A DNA stretch of 64,000 nt from Gemmatimonadota bacterium (lineage in GTDB: Bacteria > Gemmatimonadota > Gemmatimonadetes > Longimicrobiales > Gaopeijiaceae). Each line of letters starts with the position of its first letter. Within the stretch, counting starts at the first letter, position 1. Both the position numbers and the translations under genes were made by a program. The stretch is from assembly GCA_028875075.1 (NCBI GenBank), contig JAPPGF010000027.1, positions 1-64,000 of the forward strand, in the 5' to 3' direction. The notes under the pieces are model-generated. The model had not been told where the DNA came from. It saw only the letters and a list, made by a program, of their open reading frames with translations, and searched no databases. This document shows positions 1-12,756 of this stretch, piece after piece.

Positions 1-22
1 AACCCCCCGGGCGGAGGGGGGG
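1..22 (-). terminator. possible hairpin terminator at the window edge
   Basis: C3-C8 can pair with G16-G22 to give a six-base G/C stem. Read on the minus strand the stem ends in TT before the window stops, so a U-tract cannot be checked. It lies about 75 bases downstream of the stop of the TPR gene, where a terminator would be expected. The same bases are also an open Pro/Gly-rich reading frame continuing that gene, so the call is weak. Confidence 0.3.
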
Positions 23-95
23 ACGTTGCTTCATCCCCCGCCATATTCACCCGCAAGTCTTCTCCCATCAGGCCCCCACCCACACCCGTGTAGTA

Positions 96-1712
96 CTAAC
101 GCGGGGCGGCGCGGCTACGCCGCGAGACGAGCTGACGTGAGCGCGTCGTGTCGCCTAGCGCGAGACGGACTCGGGCTGCCCAGTAGGAGGCTTCCTGCCA
201 GCGCCGGCCGTTCGGAAAGCTCACCAGGTAGGCCTCGTACTGCTCGGCTGCACGCATGTACCGGCCACGAAGTAGGTGGATCTGCCCGACGCGCATTGAG
301 GCTAGTCCAGCTCGGTCCTGCGACGGCGCGGTCTCGATCAGCCGAAGGTACGCCGCAACCGCGATGTCCAACTCGTTCCTGTCGTGCCGCGCGTCGCCCC
401 GGAAGAAGAGCACGTCCGCTGCTTCAGGGGTTGTCGGGTAGCGCTCGACCAGCCACCGTTGCAGCGTAGCCACGTCACCCATCCGGCCCTGACGCTCGCG
501 CAACCGAGCCCACCGCTCGAGCGCCCCTGCACCGATCTGGGGACGAGGCGAAGTGGATAGAGCGCGGAACTCCTCAACTGCTTCGGTCTCGCGCCCACGC
601 GTCGTGGCGAGGCGCATAGCGCGGGCTAGCCGAACGGTCTCGCCGACACGGTCGGGACCACCGCGTAGCTCCATATGGAGATCGTAGGCGCGAACTGCGG
701 GCCCGTAGTCGTTGGTTCGATCAAGCGCACGGGCAGCGACAAGCGCCTGTTCCGCGTCGGCCCCGCCTACGGACAGCAGTCCCGCAGCGGCCCGCGACGC
801 CGCCGGTGTGTTCGGTCCCTCAAGTAGCGCCGTACCGTATGCGGAGCGCGCAGTCGAAGAAGCGCCTCTTACCCGCGCGATGTCCCCGACCACGGTCCAA
901 GCCTTGGCTCGGCGGTTCCCCGTAACTCTCGCGGCCGCGTCTCGGTAGGCGCGCTCAGACCCCGCGCTGTCTCCCGCCGCCAGAAGCGCTTTTGGCAGCA
1001 ATTCCCATGCGTTGAGGCGCGCGACCGAATCCGAGATCAGCCCTAACAGGGCACGTACGTCAGCGACCCTGCCCGAATCTGCCGGGCCCACCGCCGCCGC
1101 CAGTGACCCCCAGCTTGCCACCACCGGCCTAGAGATTCCCTCGAGCGCGGCCCGCGCCTCGACACCCCGGCCCGTGTTGGCGAGTGCGCGCGCATGGCGG
1201 ACAAGGATGCCAGGGAGGACCGGATTGACGGCACCGTGCGGGGTTCGGACATACCGATTGTAGGCGTCGGCGGCCGCGTTCCACTCACGGCGCTCCTCGT
1301 GGGCACGCCCAAGTAGCAGCAACCCCGAACCGCCGCCGACGTCGTCGATCCACGCCTGGCCGGCGAGACGCTCTACGACTCCCGCCCAGTTCCGCCATCC
1401 CGCATCCGCACGCGCCAACAACAACACGTCTTGTGGAGCCAGCGTCGTGCCGGATCGCTCCACAGCGCGAAGCAGACGGCTGGCGTGCCAGGCCCGTCCG
1501 GCATCCGCCTCGCCACGGGCCGAATCGATCTGCGGATCCGCGTCGAAACTGCCGGCTGCGGCGGCGATCTGTGCACCGGTGCCTCTAAGACCAGGCCCTG
1601 CGCCGTCGCGGCGGCTCATGTCCCAACCGACCGTGCCCATCGTGAGCACAGCCAGAGAGACCGGCACAATGCGCCGCCAACTCACACGATCACCGTATTG
1701 GTGGCGACTCAT
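96..1712 (-). CDS. TPR-repeat protein resembling the helical part of Slt-type lytic transglycosylases
   Basis: A protein of about 538 residues with one membrane or signal segment near residues 14-28, followed almost entirely by helical repeat units of TPR type. The C-terminal repeats resemble the superhelical domain that precedes the catalytic domain in soluble lytic murein transglycosylases, including an ASYWAARVRLALGD element that in that family sits just before the catalytic part. No catalytic SLT domain is present before the TAG stop at 98-96. The frame stays open after the stop to the window edge and its first two codons encode Tyr-Tyr, which fits the Slt pattern, so the gene may carry a nonsense change or sequence error. 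ATG at 1712 has a GGAG upstream; a GTG at 1724 is an alternative. Likely envelope-located; function is inferred. Confidence 0.6.
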   Translation of the reverse strand: MSRHQYGDRVSWRRIVPVSLAVLTMGTVGWDMSRRDGAGPGLRGTGAQIAAAAGSFDADPQIDSARGEADAGRAWHASRLLRAVERSGTTLAPQDVLLLARADAGWRNWAGVVERLAGQAWIDDVGGGSGLLLLGRAHEERREWNAAADAYNRYVRTPHGAVNPVLPGILVRHARALANTGRGVEARAALEGISRPVVASWGSLAAAVGPADSGRVADVRALLGLISDSVARLNAWELLPKALLAAGDSAGSERAYRDAAARVTGNRRAKAWTVVGDIARVRGASSTARSAYGTALLEGPNTPAASRAAAGLLSVGGADAEQALVAARALDRTNDYGPAVRAYDLHMELRGGPDRVGETVRLARAMRLATTRGRETEAVEEFRALSTSPRPQIGAGALERWARLRERQGRMGDVATLQRWLVERYPTTPEAADVLFFRGDARHDRNELDIAVAAYLRLIETAPSQDRAGLASMRVGQIHLLRGRYMRAAEQYEAYLVSFPNGRRWQEASYWAARVRLALGDTTRSRQLVSRRSRAAPR

Positions 1713-1866
1713 GATCCATGGCACTCCATGAGGATAATGTCACCAAGATGCATGCCGTCGGCCATACAGATGACTCTCTAGCCAGCGCACCCTACAACCC
1801 GGAGACACACCCCCGTCAGGATTTCGTTTCGCCGTTTGCTACTCCCAGTCGCGGAGTGGAGCACCG

Positions 1867-2910
1867 TTACGCGGGCACACCGGTCTCCTTGCCGCAGGCA
1901 GCAAACTGCGAAAGGCCCTTCCTCTCCAGGAGTGGGACGATTCGTGCGCAGTCGCCGTCCCTGGCCGGGTGCGGACAACGTGGATGAAACGGGCACCCCG
2001 AGGGCGGCGACACCGGACTCGGCACTTCTCCGGTCAGCACGATCCGGCCTGCCCGCGACGCTGCAGGATAGGGCCGCGGGACTGCTGAGAGCAGCGCGCG
2101 TGTGTACGGATGTCGAGGGCCTTGGTAGAGCTCCGCCACCGGCGCGCATTCAACGATGCGCCCCAGATACATGACGGCCACACGGTCGCTGACATGCTGT
2201 ACGAGAGCTAGGTCGTGGGCGATGACCAAGTATGTGAGTCCCAGCTCAGCCTGTAGGTCCTCGAGTAGGTTCACTACCTGGGCCCGCACCGAAACGTCGA
2301 GCGCCGATACAGGCTCGTCGAGCACGATCAGTTCGGGTTCCACCGCCAGCGCACGCGCGATACCCAGTCGCTGGCGCTGTCCTCCGCTGAATTCATGGGG
2401 GAACCGGTCCACGTGCTCGGGACGAAGCCCTACACGCTCCAGCAACTCGCCAATCCGGACGCACCGCCCGGTGCGGTCGCCCCCGAGGCGATGCACGCGG
2501 AGCACCTCGTCCAACATGCCACCAACCGTCATGCGCGGATTGAGCGAGCCGAACGGGTCCTGAAATACGATCTGAGCTCGCCGACGAAAAGCGCGCAACG
2601 CGTCCCGGCCCATGGCCCTCACGTCTTGCCCCCTGAACCGGATCGTTCCCGCCGTCGGCTCAATTAAACGCAGCACGGTGCGGCCGGTCGTCGTCTTGCC
2701 GCAGCCGGATTCTCCGACCAAGCCCAAGGTCTCACCAGGACGAAGCCAAAAACTCACTCCGTCCACCGCGCGTACCGACGTCTTGTGACCGCCTCGCCCT
2801 CTGCCCAGCGGAAAACGCTTCTCGAGCCCCCGTACTTCGAGAAGCAGCTCCTCTGAGGACGGAAAAGAGTCCTCAAGAAGCGCGGCTCCGGTTGGCTGGA
2901 ATGGCGTCAC
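1867..2910 (-). CDS. dppF: oligopeptide ABC transporter ATP-binding protein (DppF/OppF family)
   Basis: Cytoplasmic ATPase that powers peptide import together with the preceding DppD. It shows Walker [10 protein letters not shown], the ABC signature FSGGQRQR, Walker [13 protein letters not shown] and the H-loop region VIAHDLAL. The C-terminal oligopeptide-transporter extension has the usual Cys-rich element around [10 protein letters not shown]. The open frame begins at 3081, but the upstream 57 codons overlap dppD; GTG at 2910 overlaps the dppD stop as GTGA and places the start the usual distance before the first strand ([12 protein letters not shown]). Last gene of the gcvH-gcvP-lipoate ligase-dppABCDF string. 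Confidence 0.92.
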   Translation of the reverse strand: MTPFQPTGAALLEDSFPSSEELLLEVRGLEKRFPLGRGRGGHKTSVRAVDGVSFWLRPGETLGLVGESGCGKTTTGRTVLRLIEPTAGTIRFRGQDVRAMGRDALRAFRRRAQIVFQDPFGSLNPRMTVGGMLDEVLRVHRLGGDRTGRCVRIGELLERVGLRPEHVDRFPHEFSGGQRQRLGIARALAVEPELIVLDEPVSALDVSVRAQVVNLLEDLQAELGLTYLVIAHDLALVQHVSDRVAVMYLGRIVECAPVAELYQGPRHPYTRALLSAVPRPYPAASRAGRIVLTGEVPSPVSPPSGCPFHPRCPHPARDGDCARIVPLLERKGLSQFAACGKETGVPA

Positions 2911-3929
2911 CTCAAAGACTCGACCCCATCGCGGCGCCGGCCTGGCTCGTCCACCAGCCAACAGCGCACGGCCCGCTCCGCGCCGCGTCCGGGCACAAGT
3001 TCCAAAGCCGGGGGCATCACTGCCTGGCAGCGCTCCCAGGCGTGGGCGCAGCGCTGGGCGAAACGACAGCCGGATGGGCACTCAGTCGGGGCTGGAACAA
3101 CGCCGGGAATTGGTCTCAGTCGCTCGTCCGTCCGTCCCACCCGTGGAATGGATTCGAGCAGTCCCTCCGTGTATGGATGCGTCGGTGACGCGAACACCTC
3201 CCGTACCGAGCCTGTCTCGGCGACCTGGCCCGCGTACATTACGACGACCCGATCGGCCACCTCGGCGACGACCCCGAGGTCGTGTGTGATGAGCAACACA
3301 GCCATGCCGCGCCGTTCGCGCAGCTCGGCCAGCAGTTCAAGTATCTGCGCCTGGATCGTGACGTCGAGTGCCGTAGTGGGCTCGTCTGCCACGAGCAGCG
3401 CCGGCTCGCACGCCAGCGCCATCGCAATCATGACCCGTTGCCGCATACCGCCCGAAAGCTGGTGAGGGTACTCACCGAAACGCCGTGCCGGCTCGGGAAT
3501 ATGTACTTCGCGAAGCAGTTCGATTACTCGCTCGCGCGCCTGTCGGGCACCTATCCGTTGGTGCAGGCGGAGAGGCTCGGCGAGCTGTCCACCCACCGTA
3601 AAGACCGGGTTCAGCGAGGTCATCGGCTCCTGAAAGATCATCGAAATCTCGTTGCCCCGGAGCCTCCGCATGCGTTCTTCCGAAGCACCCACCAGCTCCT
3701 CCCCGCGGAGCCGGACGGAGCTGCCTGTCCCGATCCGTCCCGGCGGGTCAGGCACCAAACCGAGGATCGAGAGCGCAGTCACTGTCTTCCCACACCCGCT
3801 CTCGCCGACCAGCGCGAGTGTCTCCCCCTCCGCCACAGAGAATGAGATCCCGTCCACGGCCCGGGCCATGCCCTGATCGGTCTCGAAGCAGGTAGACAGG
3901 TCGGTGACTTGCAGAAGGGGCGTCTTCAT
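2907..3929 (-). CDS. dppD: oligopeptide ABC transporter ATP-binding protein (DppD/OppD family)
   Basis: 340 residues, normal for the family. Walker [14 protein letters not shown], signature LSGGMRQRV, Walker [15 protein letters not shown], switch region [10 protein letters not shown], and a C-terminal peptide-transporter extension with the cysteine cluster [18 protein letters not shown]. It pairs with DppF (4-base overlap) as the two nucleotide-binding subunits of the importer. A 147-base spacer separates it from dppC, longer than elsewhere in the operon; I see no gene or clear terminator in that spacer. Confidence 0.93.
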   Translation of the reverse strand: MKTPLLQVTDLSTCFETDQGMARAVDGISFSVAEGETLALVGESGCGKTVTALSILGLVPDPPGRIGTGSSVRLRGEELVGASEERMRRLRGNEISMIFQEPMTSLNPVFTVGGQLAEPLRLHQRIGARQARERVIELLREVHIPEPARRFGEYPHQLSGGMRQRVMIAMALACEPALLVADEPTTALDVTIQAQILELLAELRERRGMAVLLITHDLGVVAEVADRVVVMYAGQVAETGSVREVFASPTHPYTEGLLESIPRVGRTDERLRPIPGVVPAPTECPSGCRFAQRCAHAWERCQAVMPPALELVPGRGAERAVRCWLVDEPGRRRDGVESLR

Positions 3930-4076
3930 GGCCCAGCGTACACGCCATAGCAGATACTGGGCACGGAAGGCGAGCGCGACGACTGAGACGTGGCCTGTGG
4001 CTCGTTACGTTTCCACGTTGCCCCCGTGTGTCTGCTCGCGCGGGGCCTGACAAGACCATGCGCCGATTTCACGGGC

Positions 4077-5216
4077 TCACCTGCGGAGCCTCGGGTCCAG
4101 AGCGTCCCTCAGTCCGTCTCCGACGAGGTTGAAGCACAGGACCGTGACGACGATCGCCAGCCCTGGGAACGTGGACAGCCACCATGCCTGGAGCATGACG
4201 TTGCGGCCATCTGCAACCATCGTGCCCCACGATGCCATAGGAGGCTGTACGCCCAGTCCCAGGAACGAGAGGCCTGCCTCCAGTACGATCGTGTTTCCGA
4301 TGCCGAGCGTGGCTGCGACGGTCACAGGACCAAGCACGTTTGGAATCAAGTGGGCGATGATGATCCGCCACCGGGAGAAGCCGAGTGCCTGAGCTGCCTG
4401 AACGTACTCCCGCTCGCGCAGCGAGAGCACCTCTCCACGAACGAGCCGGGCGGTTCCCGTCCACTGCGTAAGCCCTAGCACGGCCACGATTAGGAAGATC
4501 GATGGCTCGAAGAGCGCGATGATGGTGATCAACAACACGAGCTGAGGGAACGATATGACCATGTCGACGAAGCGCATGACGATTGTGTCCACCCAGCCCC
4601 CGAGGGAGCCGGCAACCGCACCGAGCAGCGTGCCGACCGTGACGCTGATTCCGACCGCGACGAATCCGATCAGGAGCGAGACCCGGGCACCGTAGAGCAC
4701 GCGTGACAACACGTCCCGCGCGAAATGGTCGGTACCGAGCAGATGAGTCTCGCTAGGTGGCGCGAGCAACTCGGTGAGCAAGTCGCCGAGCAGCGCGGGG
4801 TCGGCCGGAGCGAGGAAGGGTGTGAGCAGTGCGATCAGATAGAGCCCGAGGATACCGATTGCTCCCAAGACCGCCAGCCGATTGCGTGCGAAAGCGCGCC
4901 CGGCGAGCGCCCACTGGCTGACTCCGAGCCAGCGGAAGGGCGGCTTCGCCACGTCCCGCCAGGACCAGACCCAGACGGTGGCGAGCCCGCCCACCAGCGT
5001 TGCGAGGGCCACACGGTCCTCTAGAGACCCGGAGAGCGCGCCCGCTACCCGCTCGCGACGCAACACCGCCACACCCATCAGACCAATCCACACGAGCAGC
5101 GCTGCCACGCCTGCACCCGATCGGCCTGCCAAAATCTGCGGAGCTCCGGGAAGTATAGCCGACAGCGGTCGTCCGCCGTGGCTCCGTGGCCTATCCGAAA
5201 CCGCCGACTCATTCAT
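4077..5216 (-). CDS. dppC: oligopeptide ABC transporter permease (DppC/OppC family)
   Basis: Inner-membrane permease with the OppC-type N-terminal domain (RNRLAVLGAIGILGLYLIAL) and the binding-protein-dependent transport domain containing the EAA loop (REYVQAAQALGFSRWRII) and the family C-terminus GDGLRDALDPRLRR. About 379 residues, longer than typical DppC (about 300) because it carries roughly 80 extra N-terminal residues with two hydrophobic stretches before the usual first helix. ATG at 5216 overlaps the dppB stop by eight bases and replaces the longer open frame from 5258. Confidence 0.9.
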   Translation of the reverse strand: MNESAVSDRPRSHGGRPLSAILPGAPQILAGRSGAGVAALLVWIGLMGVAVLRRERVAGALSGSLEDRVALATLVGGLATVWVWSWRDVAKPPFRWLGVSQWALAGRAFARNRLAVLGAIGILGLYLIALLTPFLAPADPALLGDLLTELLAPPSETHLLGTDHFARDVLSRVLYGARVSLLIGFVAVGISVTVGTLLGAVAGSLGGWVDTIVMRFVDMVISFPQLVLLITIIALFEPSIFLIVAVLGLTQWTGTARLVRGEVLSLREREYVQAAQALGFSRWRIIIAHLIPNVLGPVTVAATLGIGNTIVLEAGLSFLGLGVQPPMASWGTMVADGRNVMLQAWWLSTFPGLAIVVTVLCFNLVGDGLRDALDPRLRR

Positions 5217-6195
5217 AGCGGATGCGTGGATCGACCACGGCGTAGAGCATGTCGGCAATCAGGTTCCCAAGCACAACCATAGCCCCAAAGATCAGGCTTG
5301 TACCCATCACAAGCGGGTAGTCACGGGTTCCTATCGCGTCGACAATTGTCTTCCCCATGCCTGGCCAGCCGAACACTGTCTCGATGAAGACGGTACCGCT
5401 GAACAGCACGGGCAGGTACAGTCCGAGCAGTGTAATCACAGGTATCAGCGCGTTTCGGAGCGCGTGCTTGAACACCACCCGGCTCTCCGGCAGACCCTTG
5501 GCGCGCGCGGTCCGCACGTAATCCTGGCGGATCACTTCGAGCATGCTACCTCGCGTGTAGCGCGCAATACCCGCCGCAAGTACGAGAGCCAAAGAGGTGA
5601 CCGGAAGTGTCATGTAGCGGATGCGGTCCGCGATTCGCTCGAACGGACCGAGGGTCGCGTATTCAATGCTGCGGGTTCCCGACGGAGGAAAGTAGATCGG
5701 CCATTCCCAAACATTTCTCGCGAAAAGCGCGAACACGAGAATCAGCATGAGTGCGAGCCAGAACGAGGGCATCGAGTAGAAGAACAGCGCCAACACACTG
5801 AGGGCTTGGTCGGTGATCGAGTACTGTCGCAACGACTGCACTATGCCAATCAAGACGCCCGCAGCGAACGCTACGAGAAGAGCTGCCGCCGAGAGCAACA
5901 GTGTGTTAGGGAGGATCTGCCCGATCACCTCAAGCACGGGACGGCCGTGTGAATACGAATAGCCCAGGTCACCTGTCAGCAGGGCGCCGAGCCATCTCAC
6001 ATAACGGACGGGCAGCGGCTGGTCTAGACCGAAGTTGGCGCGCACCTGAGCGATCACCTCCGGCCGCATTCCGGGGCTCACCAGCACCTGCGTAGGGTCT
6101 CCCGGAGCCAGGCTGATGACGAAGAACACGATCGTGGCGATCCCGAGAACAAGCGGGATCGCGGCCGCGGTACGGCGGGCTAGGTAACGGTGCAT
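5209..6195 (-). CDS. dppB: oligopeptide ABC transporter permease (DppB/OppB family)
   Basis: 328 residues with the canonical N-terminus (RYLARRTAAAIPLVLGIATI then LAPGDP), six predicted membrane segments, the EAA loop VRTARAKGLPESRVVFKHAL and the typical ending FGAMVVLGNLIADMLYAVVDPRIRYE split here as LGNLIADMLYAVVDPRIRYE. Forms the membrane channel with DppC. Lies 36 bases after dppA and overlaps dppC. Confidence 0.93.
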   Translation of the reverse strand: MHRYLARRTAAAIPLVLGIATIVFFVISLAPGDPTQVLVSPGMRPEVIAQVRANFGLDQPLPVRYVRWLGALLTGDLGYSYSHGRPVLEVIGQILPNTLLLSAAALLVAFAAGVLIGIVQSLRQYSITDQALSVLALFFYSMPSFWLALMLILVFALFARNVWEWPIYFPPSGTRSIEYATLGPFERIADRIRYMTLPVTSLALVLAAGIARYTRGSMLEVIRQDYVRTARAKGLPESRVVFKHALRNALIPVITLLGLYLPVLFSGTVFIETVFGWPGMGKTIVDAIGTRDYPLVMGTSLIFGAMVVLGNLIADMLYAVVDPRIRYE

Positions 6196-6231
6196 CGAAC
6201 GACCGAAACGCGAAATCGTCGGCTTGGCGGG

Positions 6232-7986
6232 TCAGGACCCGCTGCCCCGACGCTCCTCCGCGGGGATCCACCAGTCTTTGATGTTGATCCACTCGCCGCG
6301 GGCGTCCATCTGGACACCGCGTAGGCGCTTGTTGACTCCATCCAATCGGTCGTCGAAATAGATGTACGTATAAGGCTGCTGCTCAAGGATCACTTGCTGA
6401 TATTCGTGCCAGAACCGCGCGGCGTCCTCCCGGTCGATAACCAGTTGAAGCGTGTCGAGCAGCTGGTCGATGCGAGGATCGTTGGTACCTGTCATCGCGT
6501 AGGGCTCGCCAGCTTTATCGGAGTGAAAGAGCGCGGTTTCGTCGAGCCTACCGATGCCCGTGTTCCAACCGAAGATGGCCGCGTCGAAGTCACGCTCCTG
6601 CGACGTCATCTGTGCGATCATCGTCCCGAACTCAAGGACCTGAGGTCGAACACGCACGCCGACCTCGGCCAGCTGGGCCTGCATGATCTCGGCGATATCG
6701 GCGCGACGCTGATTCCCCTGGTTGTACTTGAGCGTGAATTCGAAGGGCTCGCCATCGGCGTTTTCGCGCAGGCCGTCACGGTCCCGATCGAGCCAGCCGG
6801 CTTCTTCGAGGAGCCGGCGCGCAACGACAGGGGCGTAGGCAAGCTCGTCCGCCAGGCTCGGATCGTAGGCGAAGTGCAATGGGTTCACCCCAGTGTTTGC
6901 CAAGGATCCGTAGCCGCGTAGCTGCGCTTCCACAATCTTCCGACGATCAACCGCGATCGACATTGCGCGCCGTACACGTGCGTCAGCGAACCAAGGCCTG
7001 CGTGAATTCCACGCCACTAACGTGTAGGCAGGCCAAGTATAGTGCAGGAGCGTGAGCCGTGGCGACGCCTCGATTTGCGGCGCTTGGTCGGCGCGCGGGT
7101 TGATGTAGACGTCGATGTTTTCGGTGAGGAGATCCGTCAGTAGGGTCGTCTGCTCGGGGATGACCCGGTATACGTAACGGTCCAGGTGCGGCCGACCGCC
7201 GAGAACGTTCGGAAACACCGGGTTCGCTTTGAACATCCAACTCTCCTGTGGCCGGTGCTCGACGAACACGAACGGACCGTTCCCGACCGGACACTGTGTT
7301 CCGTAGGGATGCTGCTGCAGCTGCGTTACAGGTACATCCTCCAGAAGGTGATGGGGCATGATTACAACGCTCGGCCACGGGTCCATGTACTCGGCATGAG
7401 GCCGAGCCAAACGGATCCGGACCGTGAGGGAATCGATCACCTCCACGCCTTCCGGACCACGCACGTAGTGGTCGAACATGCTGAGATTCGGATACGCCGT
7501 GGCCGTGTCGGTGATGGTGCGGTAGGTGAAGGCCACGTCCTCGGCGTCGACCTTGAAGCCGTCGTGCCAGAAGACGTCGGGCCGGACATGGAACGTGATC
7601 GTAGACGGGTCTTCGAGGTCATCCACCTCCCAGGACTCGGCCAGGTACGGCTGCATTGCAAGCGTAGAGTCGTACTGGAGCAGCGTCATGAGATTGACAA
7701 ACTGCTGGTGATCGTTCGTCTCGTAGTTCGACGTGACGAAGTGGTTCATCCCGTTCGTGAGTTCACCGATCGCCCCCACGACCGCGGTCCCCCCGTAGCG
7801 CGTTGAGTCAGGAGCGGACCATTCCGACTCCGCCCGCCCGATGAAGGCGTCGACGCGCGCCAGTGCTTCTTCGCAAAACCTTCCGAAGTCCGCAGTGGCG
7901 ACGCCACCCCCGCCGCCGTAGTCGCCGCCGCACGCGGCAAAGAGCGTCGACACTGCGAGCGTGAGGCCCGCCGCCCCTGTATTCAT
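6232..7986 (-). CDS. dppA: extracytoplasmic peptide-binding lipoprotein (SBP_bac_5 family)
   Basis: 584-residue substrate-binding protein of the peptide/nickel transporter family. The N-terminus has a short hydrophobic signal ending LFAAC, with Cys-19 as likely lipid attachment site, then a Gly-rich linker. Family features include LAESWEVDDLEDPSTITFHV, WHDGFKVDAEDVAFTYRT and the C-terminal half with RRAMSIAVDRRKIVE. Delivers the ligand to DppB/C; peptides are the usual substrate but specificity cannot be read here. A near-perfect Shine-Dalgarno (AGGAGGA) precedes the ATG. It follows the lipoate-attachment gene by 27 bases. Confidence 0.9.
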   Translation of the reverse strand: MNTGAAGLTLAVSTLFAACGGDYGGGGGVATADFGRFCEEALARVDAFIGRAESEWSAPDSTRYGGTAVVGAIGELTNGMNHFVTSNYETNDHQQFVNLMTLLQYDSTLAMQPYLAESWEVDDLEDPSTITFHVRPDVFWHDGFKVDAEDVAFTYRTITDTATAYPNLSMFDHYVRGPEGVEVIDSLTVRIRLARPHAEYMDPWPSVVIMPHHLLEDVPVTQLQQHPYGTQCPVGNGPFVFVEHRPQESWMFKANPVFPNVLGGRPHLDRYVYRVIPEQTTLLTDLLTENIDVYINPRADQAPQIEASPRLTLLHYTWPAYTLVAWNSRRPWFADARVRRAMSIAVDRRKIVEAQLRGYGSLANTGVNPLHFAYDPSLADELAYAPVVARRLLEEAGWLDRDRDGLRENADGEPFEFTLKYNQGNQRRADIAEIMQAQLAEVGVRVRPQVLEFGTMIAQMTSQERDFDAAIFGWNTGIGRLDETALFHSDKAGEPYAMTGTNDPRIDQLLDTLQLVIDREDAARFWHEYQQVILEQQPYTYIYFDDRLDGVNKRLRGVQMDARGEWINIKDWWIPAEERRGSGS

Positions 7987-7993
7987 GGTGTCG

Positions 7994-8000
7994 TCCTCCT
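7994..8000 (-). promoter_or_regulatory. strong ribosome binding site of dppA
   Basis: AGGAGGA on the minus strand, seven bases before the ATG at 7986. It is the strongest ribosome binding site I noticed in the window and suggests high translation of the binding protein relative to the overlapping permease genes. Confidence 0.8.
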
Positions 8001-8013
8001 GAGTTCGCAGGCG

Positions 8014-8819
8014 TCAGCACCGCCAAGTCCAAGCATCCGATCGGTACCGCAGCTCAAGCTCTCGCTCGATCGCCTGACTGGGCGCCCCCCGCACTGCCGT
8101 GGCCTTGAACACCCCGAGCAATGCTACTTCGAGCTCGTGCTTGGCGAGTGGCCGGTCGAGGAGCTCCGAGAGCGTTGCAGGGGCCACACCGCCTGCGGTG
8201 GCACCGAGACGCTGCAGCAATGCCTGATCGTTCCCCAGCAGGATGGAGCCGTGCTGGAGGATGACGCGACGGATCTTGACCTGTGCGCTACCCACCAGCT
8301 TTCGGCCCCGTGCAACCACTTCGCCCGGCGCCGAGCCCCGGAAGCAGGGCCCGGCCTCGGGCAGCCGAGCCCGTCCCGCCCGAGACGCAATCTCTACGGG
8401 CACTCCCAACGAAGCCAGGGCACTGGCTAGCATCTCGTTGATCCAACGATACGCGGCGCGCGGACCCAGGACCGATGCCGGGAGTGCGATGGAGTACGTA
8501 AGCTCGCGCCAGTGAAGCACCGCCCGCCCGCCGCTCGGTCGGCGAACCACGGCCACGCCCAGCCGCCGCAACAGATCGGGATCGTAGCGGCCGAGCGCCG
8601 GCTCGTTGCGGCCAAGGGAGAGCGTGGGCACATCCCAGCGGTAAAGGCGCAGTGCCGCGCCACCCGCCTGCAGCTCAAGCGCCGACGCGTGGTCGCGAGC
8701 CATGTTCTTTGCCCCCGAACACGCCGACTCCACCCGTGCGGTCCACCTAAGGCCCAGCGGTCCCGGCTCGCGCGTCCGGACCGCAACAGGCACGAGTGAC
8801 GTACTCTCGTCTGCCGTCA

Positions 8820-8820
<1 letters not shown>
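8014..8820 (-). CDS. lipoate-protein ligase / octanoyltransferase (LplA/LipM family)
   Basis: Cytoplasmic enzyme of the BPL/LplA/LipB superfamily that attaches a lipoyl or octanoyl group to carrier lysines. Seen: RRPSGGRAVLHWRELTYSI (the family RRxxGG motif), GPCFRGSAPGEVVARGRKLV and VGSAQVKIRR, where the Cys fits the acyl-transfer cysteine of LipM-type octanoyltransferases and the Lys the substrate-contacting lysine. About 268 residues. ATG at 8820 overlaps the gcvP stop (TGATG); a GTG three bases upstream is the alternative. Position straight after gcvH and gcvP indicates that GcvH is its natural target. Whether it is an ATP-dependent ligase or a transferase is not decidable from motifs alone. 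Confidence 0.85.
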
Positions 8821-11708
<2,888 letters not shown>

Positions 11709-11719
11709 GCTGTTCGGGG

Positions 11720-12112
11720 TCAGCCCTCGCCGATGTGAGCAGCGTAGCCCGCTCCGTCCAGCAGGCCTGAGAGAGCGCCCTCATCCGCGACCCGGACGCG
11801 GATCATCCACCCGTCACCGTAAGGATCAGAGTTGACAAGGGACGGATCGTCTACTAGCGCAGCGTTGACCTCGACCACATCACCTCGTACGGGACAGTAC
11901 AAGTCGCTTACGGCCTTTACGGCCTCGATCGTACCGAAGGGCTCCATCGGTTCCAGGGTCGTGCCCGCCTCAGGCAGTTCCACGAACACCACGTCGCCGA
12001 GTTCCCCCTGGGCGAAGTCGGTGATCCCGAGCTGATAGATCGCCTCCTCGGAGGTCTTTTTCAGGTACTCGTGCTCCTTCGTATACGTAAGGTCTACGGG
12101 GATCTCCGACAT
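11720..12112 (-). CDS. gcvH: glycine cleavage system H protein
   Basis: 130 residues. Lipoyl carrier of the glycine cleavage system; the lipoylated lysine is in the motif [12 protein letters not shown], followed by [10 protein letters not shown] and the conserved [14 protein letters not shown]. The open frame starts at 12304, but the protein begins at ATG 12112 ([18 protein letters not shown]), with GGACGAGG just upstream; the extra 64 codons do not resemble GcvH. First gene of the minus-strand operon. I looked for a glycine riboswitch ahead of it and saw none. Confidence 0.96.
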   Translation of the reverse strand: MSEIPVDLTYTKEHEYLKKTSEEAIYQLGITDFAQGELGDVVFVELPEAGTTLEPMEPFGTIEAVKAVSDLYCPVRGDVVEVNAALVDDPSLVNSDPYGDGWMIRVRVADEGALSGLLDGAGYAAHIGEG

Positions 12113-12369
12113 TCGCCTCGTCCGGTGAGGGCCTCGGCTCGGGTGCCTCCGTGGGCGCTCGAAACGGGACCGGCCTTCGCGACCACCTCCACAGTGAGCG
12201 CGAAAGATAGAGGAAGCAGCGTGCATGAGCACGTGGCGCAGCCAGTCCCTAGATTGCGTCCCATCCGCTGTCCGCGATCCCTCATCCAGGCACCGGGCCA
12301 GCAAGTATGGGCAACGTGCTCACCGACACCCATCCGGCCCTCACGACGCTGAGGATCAGCAGGCGGATC

Positions 12370-12725
12370 TGCCGGCGAGGCAGGCAACGGCTACGAGATC
12401 GCCATCGAGACTCACAACGAAGGACGGTCGGCATCGGTTGCCAGGTTGGCTCGGGCTGGCGCGGGGCACGCACGATAGCACAGGTGGAGGCGGCGCGCTT
12501 GATGGTTTACAATGCTGCGCGACTGGGAGATGCTGGAGAGCCGTTCGTCGTTGCGGCGGCGCTGGCCAATTGTTCCGGCCCGAGGTGGCGCCGCATGTCT
12601 CCTCGGTCTGTGTCGATCTATTTGGTGGCTACGGCTTCACCCGGGAGCAGTCGGTGGCGAAGTTGTATTGTGACACCGGTATCGGGACGATCTACGAGGG
12701 GACGTCCAACATGCTGCAGAAGTAG
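12370..12725 (+). pseudogene. acyl-CoA dehydrogenase C-terminal relic
   Basis: Three reading frames must be joined to recover an acyl-CoA dehydrogenase C-terminus: AGNGYEIAIETHNEGR near 12385-12432, then a short stretch matching the GIGxQ...GLARG element, then IAQVEAARLMVYNAAR (about 12475-12522), and after what looks like a single missing base near 12570 the segment VDLFGGYGFTREQSVAKLY and IGTIYEGTSNM up to TAG at 12725. Sense codons for AIAIALMRG follow this stop. The N-terminal two thirds and the segment before the AAR motif are missing. The family oxidises acyl-CoA and donates electrons to ETF; this copy cannot be functional. Confidence 0.85.
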
Positions 12726-12756
12726 GCTATCGCCATCGCCCTCATGAGAGGATGAC

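Noticed and set aside
4882-5952. 356-codon plus-strand frame
   Set aside because: Antisense shadow of dppB and dppC, which have full family motifs.
12113-12369. glycine riboswitch ahead of gcvH
   Set aside because: I looked for the paired GGAGA/CTCTGGAGA-type cores and found none.
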